This document shows positions 12,670 to 19,365 of a DNA stretch of 19,365 bases, in pieces. Positions within the stretch are counted from its first letter, which is position 1. Every line of letters starts with the position of its first letter. A program made the position numbers and the translations under genes. The notes under the pieces are model-generated. The model was not told where the DNA came from, ran no database searches, and saw only the letters and a list, made by a program, of their open reading frames with translations. This stretch comes from CAYPZU01 sp964415395. GTDB taxonomy: Bacteria; Chlamydiota; Chlamydiia; Chlamydiales; SM23-39. The stretch spans positions 1 through 19,365 of the forward strand of contig CAYPZU010000041.1 in NCBI GenBank assembly GCA_964415395.1, read 5' to 3'.

Positions 12670-15600
12670 ATTCCCAGGAACCGTTTCTTTTTCTGCAGAT
12701 GGAATTTCGGATCGTTCAATTTCCCTTCGATCGAAATCAGGAACGCTTCGGTGAATTTAAAGAGGACGAACTGCTTCATTTTGACGAGGATCTTGAGATT
12801 CCCGTCGAGATCCATCGAGGGAGAGTCCCCCTCGGTTACCAAAAAGAATTGGGAACGGTTCGACTCGCTGAACGATTCCTTCAATTCGACAAGGCGGAAA
12901 AAACCATCTTTTAGATCAAACGTGAGAAACCCCTTCACCGGAATCAATAGTTCCAGATCAAGTCCGACGATGCGGCCCAGAACGTCGGCGGGGATGTCGA
13001 GCACGGTGTGCTCCCGTTTATACGAGTTGATAAACGAGAGCTCCCCTTTCGCCGTCCACGTTTTTCCCTCGTCGAGCAGCCCCTTGAAATCGGTCATCTT
13101 CAATTCCCGAACGACGAGCGGGCTGATTTCCCCCATTTGGGCGTCGGGCTTTTGGAGAAGGCTCGGCCTCAGTTCCTGGATCGAGAGGGCCGGGATCTCG
13201 ATCATCCATGGCTGCGTTCCAGGAGCTTCGAGAAGGATCTCGTCGCATTTCAGGATGCCTGCCGTATCGCTGATCTTCAAATCATAGATCCGCATTTTTT
13301 CCGGTCCCAGATCCACCTGGGCCAACAGCGTGCGGAACTGATAGCCGAAAAGCTCCAGCTGCTTGCCGCTTAAAAGCCCTTTAAACCGAATCCCCTCTTT
13401 GCCCAGAAAAAGGCGTCCTTTGAGCTCATATCCTTTTCCCATCTCGAGTTCTTTGAACACTTCGGCGGCGCTAGGAGGCAAAAATTCGGAGAGCGTCCCG
13501 AAATGGATCCGCGCGCTTCCGATCAGCCGGTTTTCTTCCTCGGCATGAAACGAGGCTTCGACTCCTCCGAACGATCCCTCGATCGTCCGGATTCCAAATT
13601 GCCCGCCATCATAGATCCAATCGATGGTCAGTGGAAGCTCCCCTTCCTGGAGAGAGCATTCGAGGTCTTCGAGAATGAGCCTCCCTTCGATTTTCGGCTG
13701 CAAATCCATCGAACCGCCCGCCCGGATCAGCCGCCCCTGATGAAACGTCTGGAACTGGAACGTGAAGTCGCCATTGTCCAAAACGCAGTAGAGATCCTGG
13801 ATGTGGCGCACCGTTCCATAGAACGGAATGAACCCCTCTTTCATCGAACAGGAAAGATGGGAGAAATCGGTGGCGCACTCGATATCGGCGATGAAATCAA
13901 GCTCCTGGTGTAGCCCCAGCGAATCGAGGAAAGGGGGCCGGCTGGGGAGCAGATGGAGCACATCGACGGGCAGGTGGACGTGGGAACGGCTGAAGACCCA
14001 GTAGGAGCGGAAGGCGTCGTAATGGAGCAGATCGACCCGGCAATCGATCGAAGCGCCCTCCAGACCCTCCTTAGCCGCATGGAGGTCGATGCCGCGGAAT
14101 GTGATCCCGCGGTCTGAGGAATAGAGGAGATGGATCGGCCCCTGGTTTTCGAGCTGCAGCGCGCCTGCTCGCAAGCCGGATGCTGTGAAATCGAGGTCGA
14201 TTTCAACGCCCCGCTCCCAAATCAGGTGGCCTGATCCCGCAAGAGATCCTTCAAGGCCCTCCAGAGGCATCCCGTACAGGGAAGCGAGAGGAACCAATCC
14301 TTTGAGCGAAACCGATGCATCCGACAGGCGCATCTCGCACCGGAGAGAAGGGGAAATTTTCCCTTCGAACTCCGTATGGAAAACAGATTCCCATCCGGCG
14401 GAACCTCTCAGAACGCGGACCCCCTCCCCTTCAGGACGGATTGCGCAGGTAAGATCCATTTGGTCGAATCGGCAAACGTCGACCGTCCATTCGCCCGACC
14501 GTTCAACTGCGTGGAATTCCAGAGGGAAGGGCTGGCTTTTCCATTCGATGCCGACCCCCTTCACGGCGATTTCCGAACCGCCCCCTCTTTGATAGAGTCC
14601 ATAGAATTCCGCAGATCCTGAAAGCGGTTTTTTGACCCATGATTCCAACCCCAGAGACTCGAGGAAGGGGCCGGCCGCCAAAATGGATTTCCAGGGCATC
14701 TGAGTCCGCACCATAACCCTGTCCAATTCCATTTCAGGCGTGAGGGCGCAGGCGCCGATCGTGAGAGGATTGCCCAGGAGGCGGCACTTTTCCGTATTAA
14801 AGAAGATCTCCTGTTCATCCGAAGATCCAACCAGGCGCAAGAGATCCCAGGCTCCCGTTTCCACCCGCAGATCGAAAAGCCACTCTTTCCCTTTTCGGCT
14901 TAAGACGGGGCAATGCATCGCCGCCCGGCCTTGCGGAGCGGCCCACTCCCCTTCGATCCCCAGACAGGAAAATCCATCCGTATCGGCGGTGAAATCGAAA
15001 AACAAATTCTCAAGCCGGAAATTCGCATATTTATAAATGGTTCCCATCTCGATCCGGGCGTCGAGTTTCCAGTCCCAGGCTTCGGGAGTTCCCTCGATCC
15101 TCAGTCCGCTTTCAAGATGGCGCACCGTCCCGCCAAAAGACCATTCCGGCCAAATTTTCTCAAGCGAGCCGATCTGCCCCAGGAACCGTTCGATTTCAAG
15201 GGAAAAATTTTTCTCCCGGTCGATCCAACCTTTGCCGCAAAATAAAATGCCTTCGAGGATGCCCTTTTCAATCTGCGCATCGAGCCGGCCGTCTTCGTAT
15301 TTTCCAGAGAGGAGCAAACTTCCGGAGACGTTTCCCGCTGTTTGGGCTCTGGCCTTCCATTGGCGCAAAGTCCCCGAGATTTCCGCCGCAGCCTGGATCC
15401 CTTCGATCCAGCCGCTGAAATGGGAAGGATCGAGCAGGCCTTCATTCAATACGGCCTGTCCCGACCAGCCTTTTCCCTCGAGCTTTTTCCCATCCAAAAG
15501 AGGGAGGCAGAACGCGCCCTCCGCCAGATCGATCTTCCCTCCCTCGACGCCGACAGAGCCTTCGACCTCAGCGCACGAAAACCGGATGCCTTCCCACTCT

Positions 15601-16913
15601 AAAATAGCATTTTTCGCATCGATCTCGGAAAGAACCCACGATTCGATTTTTTCATCTGAGAAAGCAATGCTTCCTTCGCAGTTATACACTCCGCCGGAAC
15701 ATCCCCAAAGGAACCATTCCGGCGCGAAATCCATCCCCGCTGCCTGCAAAAAGCCAATTTCATCGGCCGTCAGATTCGCGCAGCGGCCCGTCCAGTTTCT
15801 CCTTCCATCTCCCTCTTTCCCATGAAGATGAATGCGGGAAGATCCAAATCCGATCTCCGTTTCAATCCAATTCGGCATCTGGCTGTGGAAATAACCTCTT
15901 CCCTGCAGGTGGAACGGATGGGTCTTCCCTTCTCTCTTTCCCTCTCCGGCAAGATCCCATTTCGCGCCCATCCCGGGAGTAAACCCGAACGATCCCGCTG
16001 CGCTCACTCCGATCCCTCCGGGAAGAATGACTTGGACCTTCGCCACGGCGGCTCTGCAGCGCCCGTTCCATCCGTCGATCGAAAAATCTTTCAGAAGGCC
16101 AATCTTCCCGCCCCTTTCCAAGGGCCCTTCCCAATCGAACCTCCCGTCCAACCCATCGACTTTCCAGCCTGCGCAATCAAACGCAGCCCCTTCCGTTTCA
16201 AGGTTTACCGCTGCGCTGCGCAGAACGCCTCCATCGAACTGCAAATGGAAAGCGCCCTGTAAAAACCCTTGCTTCAGAGCGACTTTTTCTTCCAGAGAGG
16301 GGCAATAAAACGCGGCCAATTCTTTCAAAATCCGGACGGGAACGCTCTTCAGTTCTCCATCGACCCTCAGCCCCGCCGCCCCTTCTTCGAACGCCTCGAG
16401 CGCCATCGCGGCGCCTCCCCATTCGATCTCCAGCCGCCCGATCTGAGTGGGCGCCGCTTTCGCAAAATTGAACCGCGCCCGCTCCACTCCCATCCACTCG
16501 ACCATCCCGTCCCGCACGGCCGCCGTCAGGGAAAGCCACCCTTCGCCCGCTCCCCGAAAATGGAACGGATCAAATAAAGAAACGGAAGGGCGTTCGACAG
16601 CCAAATGCCCCTTCAGCTTGCGCGGGAAGCGGCTCCAATCGAGCGTTAATTCAACCTTTTCCGCATGCATCTGATAGGAGCAGCGCTCTCCGCTCAAGTC
16701 GAGCAGAACCACATCGGAAAAAACAAGCCTGCGCTCTTTCCACTCGATCGCCCGGTAAGCGAAATGGCACTCGCTGCCCAAACGAAGGATGAGCTTGGCG
16801 GCAATCCCCAGCGCCGTTTTCGCAATCGGCCTAAAGAAAACTCCGCCGCTGACCAGAAGCAGGCAAGCGAGAATGGAAAACGAAATGAATTTCAAACGTT
16901 TGGAGAACTGCAC
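12666..16913 (-). CDS. Giant AsmA/TamB-like envelope protein
   Basis: About 1415 residues with one N-terminal membrane anchor (roughly residues 8-28, FISFSILACLLLVSGGVFF) and then a very long run of beta-strand-rich repeats, typical of the AsmA-like/TamB/YhdP family of repeating-beta-groove proteins. These span the periplasm and move phospholipids to, or support protein insertion in, the outer membrane. The AsmA-type C-terminal end is visible (ISIEGKLNDPKFHLQKKK). Start choice: an ATG at 16934 lacks a ribosome site, whereas GGAGAAGGG (16928-16920) lies six bases before an in-frame GTG at 16913, which also places the anchor nearer the N-terminus, so I prefer GTG. It heads an operon with the ComF-like, proline-rich and SPFH genes. 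Family membership is inferred from architecture; subfamily is undecided. Confidence 0.82.
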   Translation of the reverse strand: MQFSKRLKFISFSILACLLLVSGGVFFRPIAKTALGIAAKLILRLGSECHFAYRAIEWKERRLVFSDVVLLDLSGERCSYQMHAEKVELTLDWSRFPRKLKGHLAVERPSVSLFDPFHFRGAGEGWLSLTAAVRDGMVEWMGVERARFNFAKAAPTQIGRLEIEWGGAAMALEAFEEGAAGLRVDGELKSVPVRILKELAAFYCPSLEEKVALKQGFLQGAFHLQFDGGVLRSAAVNLETEGAAFDCAGWKVDGLDGRFDWEGPLERGGKIGLLKDFSIDGWNGRCRAAVAKVQVILPGGIGVSAAGSFGFTPGMGAKWDLAGEGKREGKTHPFHLQGRGYFHSQMPNWIETEIGFGSSRIHLHGKEGDGRRNWTGRCANLTADEIGFLQAAGMDFAPEWFLWGCSGGVYNCEGSIAFSDEKIESWVLSEIDAKNAILEWEGIRFSCAEVEGSVGVEGGKIDLAEGAFCLPLLDGKKLEGKGWSGQAVLNEGLLDPSHFSGWIEGIQAAAEISGTLRQWKARAQTAGNVSGSLLLSGKYEDGRLDAQIEKGILEGILFCGKGWIDREKNFSLEIERFLGQIGSLEKIWPEWSFGGTVRHLESGLRIEGTPEAWDWKLDARIEMGTIYKYANFRLENLFFDFTADTDGFSCLGIEGEWAAPQGRAAMHCPVLSRKGKEWLFDLRVETGAWDLLRLVGSSDEQEIFFNTEKCRLLGNPLTIGACALTPEMELDRVMVRTQMPWKSILAAGPFLESLGLESWVKKPLSGSAEFYGLYQRGGGSEIAVKGVGIEWKSQPFPLEFHAVERSGEWTVDVCRFDQMDLTCAIRPEGEGVRVLRGSAGWESVFHTEFEGKISPSLRCEMRLSDASVSLKGLVPLASLYGMPLEGLEGSLAGSGHLIWERGVEIDLDFTASGLRAGALQLENQGPIHLLYSSDRGITFRGIDLHAAKEGLEGASIDCRVDLLHYDAFRSYWVFSRSHVHLPVDVLHLLPSRPPFLDSLGLHQELDFIADIECATDFSHLSCSMKEGFIPFYGTVRHIQDLYCVLDNGDFTFQFQTFHQGRLIRAGGSMDLQPKIEGRLILEDLECSLQEGELPLTIDWIYDGGQFGIRTIEGSFGGVEASFHAEEENRLIGSARIHFGTLSEFLPPSAAEVFKELEMGKGYELKGRLFLGKEGIRFKGLLSGKQLELFGYQFRTLLAQVDLGPEKMRIYDLKISDTAGILKCDEILLEAPGTQPWMIEIPALSIQELRPSLLQKPDAQMGEISPLVVRELKMTDFKGLLDEGKTWTAKGELSFINSYKREHTVLDIPADVLGRIVGLDLELLIPVKGFLTFDLKDGFFRLVELKESFSESNRSQFFLVTEGDSPSMDLDGNLKILVKMKQFVLFKFTEAFLISIEGKLNDPKFHLQKKKRFLGM

Positions 16914-16951
16914 GGCTAACCCTTCTCCGCGCATTGTAAATCATGCAAGAA

Positions 16952-16973
16952 ATTCCTTCCTCAAGAAAGGAAT
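16952..16973. promoter_or_regulatory. Inverted repeat in the leader of the AsmA-like gene
   Basis: ATTCCTT (16952-16958) and AAGGAAT (16967-16973) form a perfect 7-bp inverted repeat with an 8-base centre, 18 bases upstream of the ATG at 16934. The minus strand has TACAAT just before that ATG, a possible -10. It may be an operator or a leader hairpin; there is no further support. Confidence 0.3.
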
Positions 16974-16992
16974 GCAGATTGAATCGAGAGAG

Positions 16993-17044
16993 AAAAATAA
17001 CAGGATGGGCAGGATCATCGGTTCACTTTGCGAACCGGCAGGAT
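16993..17044. repeat. Second cluster of the CAGGAT dispersed repeat with an inserted hairpin
   Basis: CAGGAT occurs at 17001-17006 and 17010-17015 (9-bp period) after AAAAATAA, matching the cluster at 6963-6985 at 22 of 23 positions. A third CAGGAT follows at 17039-17044, separated by a hairpin CGGTTC-actttgc-GAACCG (17020-17037). The cluster lies in the 143 to 164 bases between the 83-aa gene and the AsmA-like gene. It is not followed by a T-run on the minus strand, so it is not an ordinary terminator. Confidence 0.75.
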
Positions 17045-17077
17045 ATAACGGGGTGACCGATTAAGCAGAACGAGGGA

Positions 17078-17329
17078 TCATTTTTTTAGCGGGAAGAGCT
17101 TTCTCGTGGTGGCGGAGGTCCAGATTTGAGTCGCAACCCAGTTGATGTCTTTATCCTCGAACTCGTGGCCGGAGGCCGCGGCTGCGGTCTTGACAATCTC
17201 CACCAGTTCTTCCCTCGTTTCGGGGAGATCGATTTTTTTCAAAGATCTGAGCAGCGCCTGCCGGTCGGTGAGAAGTTTTACATGCTGTTTGTTTTCCGAC
17301 GGAGGGAGCAGATTAACAGGGTGGGCCAT
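17078..17329 (-). CDS. Small conserved-looking hypothetical protein, 83 aa
   Basis: I do not recognise this protein. It is soluble, with a short N-terminal tail (MAHPVNLLPPSENKQH) and two or three helices rich in Leu, Glu and Lys (KLLTDRQALLRSLKKIDL, REELVEIVKTAAAASGHEF), followed by a Trp-containing C-terminus (DINWVATQIWTSATTRKLFP). There is no signal peptide. It begins 8 bases after the gcsH stop in the same direction, so it belongs to the gcsH transcript, and may work with the H-protein or simply ride with it. It is the last gene before the CAGGAT repeat cluster. Confidence 0.65.
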   Translation of the reverse strand: MAHPVNLLPPSENKQHVKLLTDRQALLRSLKKIDLPETREELVEIVKTAAAASGHEFEDKDINWVATQIWTSATTRKLFPLKK

Positions 17330-17337
17330 TGGGATTC

Positions 17338-17697
17338 TCAGGAAATAAGAGTTTCGTATTCGGAGCGGGAGAGAAGCTTTTCAAGTTCGGTAGGATTTTC
17401 GACTTCCATCTGGAAAAGCCAGCCGTCGCTTTCAGCAGACTGGTTTATAAAAGAAGGTCCCTTCTTGAGCGCCTCATTGACAGCGGTGATCTTTCCGGAA
17501 ACGGGCGCATAGACATCGGCGGCAGCTTTGGTCGATTCAAGGACGCATACCTCGTCCCCCTTCTTCACCTTTGCGCCCACTTTGGGAAGCTCGACGAAGA
17601 CGATTTCGCCGAGCTCTTTCTGCGCGTGGTGCGTGATCCCGACAATGCCGGTCTTTCCCTTGAGTTTGATCCACTCGTGAGACTCGGTAAAATGCAT
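17338..17697 (-). CDS. gcsH: Glycine cleavage system H protein (lipoyl carrier)
   Basis: H proteins carry a lipoyl group on one lysine; in the full system they shuttle aminomethyl groups between P, T and L proteins. The lipoylation motif is intact: VLESTKAAADVYAP with Lys57. The N-terminal FTESHEWI and the C-terminal SDGWLFQMEVENPTELEKLL blocks are also typical. The length, 119 aa, is slightly short of the usual 125-130. No gcvP, gcvT or lpd gene is adjacent; as I recall, Chlamydia also keeps a lone gcsH (CT282) without the rest of the system, so a role as lipoyl relay or regulator is more likely than glycine cleavage. It starts 2 bases after the upstream stop, with GGGAG in range. Confidence 0.95.
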   Translation of the reverse strand: MHFTESHEWIKLKGKTGIVGITHHAQKELGEIVFVELPKVGAKVKKGDEVCVLESTKAAADVYAPVSGKITAVNEALKKGPSFINQSAESDGWLFQMEVENPTELEKLLSRSEYETLIS

Positions 17698-17699
17698 CC

Positions 17700-18344
17700 T
17701 CAGTCTCCCTCGCGGACCAGCTTGAGCGTTCCCCAGGTGGCCGGGTGCTGCTCGATCGCGTACTCTTCGGAAGAAACCGCGAAATGCTGGGCCGGCCCTT
17801 CTGCCCGGTTGATCCGATAGGTGAAGCCGATGCGCGCGAAGCTGAGCGGGTCGTAGCCGTGCAGGCAGTGAGCGGGAATTTCAATTGAAAGGCGGTAGCC
17901 GTTTTCGCCTAGATCGGCCTGCGCCTGCAAATCTTCCGGATGGCAGAGCCGGTGCATGTCTTCATTGCGGAAGCGGGTGACTTCGCGGCCGAAAAAATTC
18001 TGCGTAATGACGGGGAAGAAAACGAAGTGGTGGCAGAAACGGGAGACGACCCCTTTCGATTTCAAATCGCGCGTGTCGATGAAAAGCTCGATGCTGTCCC
18101 CTTTCCGGAAATCGGCCTCGCCGACCTTCTGGAACGGAACGCGGACGTCGAAAATAAAAGCGAGCTTATCGACGTTCCATCCCGCATAGACATCGGCAAA
18201 CGATTCTTCATCAAGAAGTTCGGCTGTCGATGTGAGAAGATGGTGTTTACCTGTTTTCAAAGCGCCCCTGACCAGGACGCAATCGCATGTAAGTCCAAAA
18301 AACTGCACGGGAGAAAGAGCTGGGATGTCTTCAAAAAGGCTCAT
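17700..18344 (-). CDS. CBM9/DOMON-like beta-sandwich protein
   Basis: A 214-residue protein whose core resembles the carbohydrate-binding module 9/DOMON-type beta sandwich: DVYAGWNVDKLAFIFDVRVPF, then FRKGDSIELFIDTRD, then FCHHFVFFP, GYRLSIEIPAHCL, RIGFTYRINRAEG and the closing WGTLKLV. This order is seen in CBM9-like domains of glycosidases and surface proteins. No signal peptide is obvious, and the N-terminus starts MSLFEDIPALSPVQFFG, so it may be cytoplasmic or exported by another route. AAGGAG seven bases before the ATG supports the start, which overlaps the upstream stop (ATGA, 18344-18341). Position next to gcsH matches CT283 of C. trachomatis. Ligand and role are unknown; the fold call is moderate. 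Confidence 0.75.
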   Translation of the reverse strand: MSLFEDIPALSPVQFFGLTCDCVLVRGALKTGKHHLLTSTAELLDEESFADVYAGWNVDKLAFIFDVRVPFQKVGEADFRKGDSIELFIDTRDLKSKGVVSRFCHHFVFFPVITQNFFGREVTRFRNEDMHRLCHPEDLQAQADLGENGYRLSIEIPAHCLHGYDPLSFARIGFTYRINRAEGPAQHFAVSSEEYAIEQHPATWGTLKLVREGD

Positions 18345-19365
18345 TCAGTGATCTCCTTATTTACAGGGATGACGATCGATTGTTTTTTCTGGATTTTCGC
18401 CAGCAGTTTCTCTGCAAGGAACCGCTGCGCGTCGGCGGCAAGCGTCTCTTTGCCGAAAGAGAGCTGATCCAGAATCGGAGCCTCGCTTTCCTTTTTCTCC
18501 TGAAGATAGAAAAAGACGATCTGTCCGTCATTCGGCACGTGGATCGGGGACCAATCGTTCGGGACGAGCACAAAAGCCTGTTCTTTCATCCAATCCTCCT
18601 GGGAAGTTCGCTGCACATTGAGTTGTTTTCGTTCGAGTTTGAATTGTTCTGCCAGCGGATCCCCTTCACCTTTCAGCCAAAGAGAGTCCGAAGGGTTCTG
18701 CCTGAGGGCGGCATAGGCCTCCTGCGCAGGGGCGAGGAGTCTGTGGGAAGCGTAGTAGTCTGCAGGGCCCTGCCCCGGCTTCCAGTCATTCGTCTCGAGC
18801 TGGTCGATCGCTTTGAACAGATCGGCGAAATAGAGAGCTCCCGCCTCCAGTTTTACGTCGGCAAGCGGTTTCCAGTCCCCTTTCTCGTTCTGGAACTTCT
18901 GCGGATTTTTGGAGCGGATTTTTGGATATTCCTGCTCCAGCATCCGGTCGGCGATTTCTCCCAAAACCGGGCGCGCCTTTTCAAACGTCAGAATCTGGCG
19001 GTCTGAAACCTTGACCGCATTTTCGATCCGATAGATCGTCTTTCCATTATCCGAATAGCTCTGGAGAGCCGCCTTTGCGGCCTCGTCGCCCGCAGCCGCT
19101 TTTTCCAGAAGAGCGGCGCACGCTTTCCCTTTTTCAATATGGGGAAGCTTCAATCCCGCATCGGATACGGAGAGGGCCATCTCCTGGGCTTTGCCCAGAG
19201 CGAAAGCTTCCTCGATCCAGGCGGGATGTGCGTCGACAAGCAGCCCTCGGGCATGCCCCGTAACCTGCGCACGCTGGGAGGGATCGAGCTTCTCGAGAGC
19301 CTTGAACCGTTCATCGCGGGAATCGGCTTTGGGAAGGAACGAAAATTCTTTTTTCAGCTGCGCCC
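18341..19365 (-). CDS. C-terminal part of a large exported-foldase-like protein (5' end outside window)
   Basis: The open frame runs off the window: there is no stop between 19180 and 19363, and the reading frame is open to the last base (…QLKKEFSFLPKADSR in the first codons), so the ATG at 19180 is internal. About 341 residues are visible. The section containing KTIYRIENAVKVSDRQILTF and the last 60 residues (DGQIVFFYLQEKKESEAP, then LAEKLLAKIQKKQSIVIPV) resembles the C-terminal parts of SurA/PpiD-type parvulin foldases and their non-catalytic relatives. That assignment is weak and needs the missing N-terminus, where a signal peptide or anchor should be. It overlaps the CBM9-like gene by four bases and so leads the gcsH operon. 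Confidence 0.7.
   Translation of the reverse strand, partial: AQLKKEFSFLPKADSRDERFKALEKLDPSQRAQVTGHARGLLVDAHPAWIEEAFALGKAQEMALSVSDAGLKLPHIEKGKACAALLEKAAAGDEAAKAALQSYSDNGKTIYRIENAVKVSDRQILTFEKARPVLGEIADRMLEQEYPKIRSKNPQKFQNEKGDWKPLADVKLEAGALYFADLFKAIDQLETNDWKPGQGPADYYASHRLLAPAQEAYAALRQNPSDSLWLKGEGDPLAEQFKLERKQLNVQRTSQEDWMKEQAFVLVPNDWSPIHVPNDGQIVFFYLQEKKESEAPILDQLSFGKETLAADAQRFLAEKLLAKIQKKQSIVIPVNKEITE

Noticed and set aside
11908..13287. Long plus-strand open frame of 459 codons
   Set aside because: It runs antisense to the AsmA-like, ComF-like and Pro-rich genes; composition is Arg/Ser-rich as expected from reading a GC-rich gene backwards, and no motif is seen.
15037..15825. Plus-strand open frame of 262 codons opposite the AsmA-like gene
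   Set aside because: Low-complexity Ser/Pro-rich antisense reading of a continuous coding sequence.
18341..19180. ATG at 19180 as the true start of the last gene
   Set aside because: The frame stays open upstream to the window edge with protein-like sequence, so the ATG is internal and the gene is truncated by the window.

Overview
The window looks like a chromosomal segment of a member of the phylum Chlamydiota, probably an environmental ('Chlamydia-like') lineage, judging by its moderately high GC content (mid-50s percent by eye). The strongest evidence is gene order. A minus-strand block mraZ-rsmH-ftsL-like-ftsI/pbp3-murE-amiA lies divergent from a plus-strand block of two small conserved genes and a second-type dnaA. 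As far as I recall, this matches the Chlamydia trachomatis run CT268 (amiA) to CT275 (dnaA_2). A lone gcsH with neighbours like CT282/CT283 follows. No database search was possible, so all homology calls rest on motifs and memory. A 10-N assembly gap at 6446-6455 shows this is a draft assembly.

Layout. 1-203: a 126-bp-period direct repeat carrying perfect hairpins. 204-545: an orphan gene of lower GC. 613-6568 (minus): the cell-wall/division operon, tightly packed with ATGA-type overlaps, reading mraZ, rsmH, ftsL-like, ftsI, murE, amiA. 6569-7203: a long divergent control region with an AT-rich core, candidate MraZ operators and inverted clusters of a CAGGAT 9-bp repeat. 7204-9731 (plus): a CT273-like gene, a TPR protein (CT274-like), a 220-bp MITE-like element with terminal inverted repeats, then dnaA2. 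9816-10433 (plus): a small outer-membrane beta-barrel ending in a strong terminator. 10485-16913 (minus): a four-gene operon of a 1415-residue AsmA/TamB-like protein, a short ComF-like protein with a degraded active site, a proline-rich protein with a cysteine-rich N-terminus, and a stomatin-like SPFH protein. 17078-19365 (minus): a truncated gene for a possible periplasmic foldase, a CBM9/DOMON-like protein, GcsH and an 83-residue protein.

How the genes fit together. The left operon makes and remodels the reduced, division-linked peptidoglycan of chlamydiae: MurE adds meso-diaminopimelate, FtsI cross-links at the septum, AmiA cleaves stem peptides, and RsmH and MraZ link the cluster to ribosome maturation and transcription control. 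The middle block couples a replication initiator to genes conserved in chlamydiae. The right-hand operon looks like an envelope module: the AsmA-like protein is a candidate inter-membrane lipid conduit and the SPFH protein a membrane-microdomain scaffold.

The most unusual items are the MITE-like element between the TPR gene and dnaA2, the dispersed CAGGAT repeats, the ComF-like protein lacking its PRPP loop, and the Cys-cluster/proline-rich protein inside the AsmA-SPFH operon.
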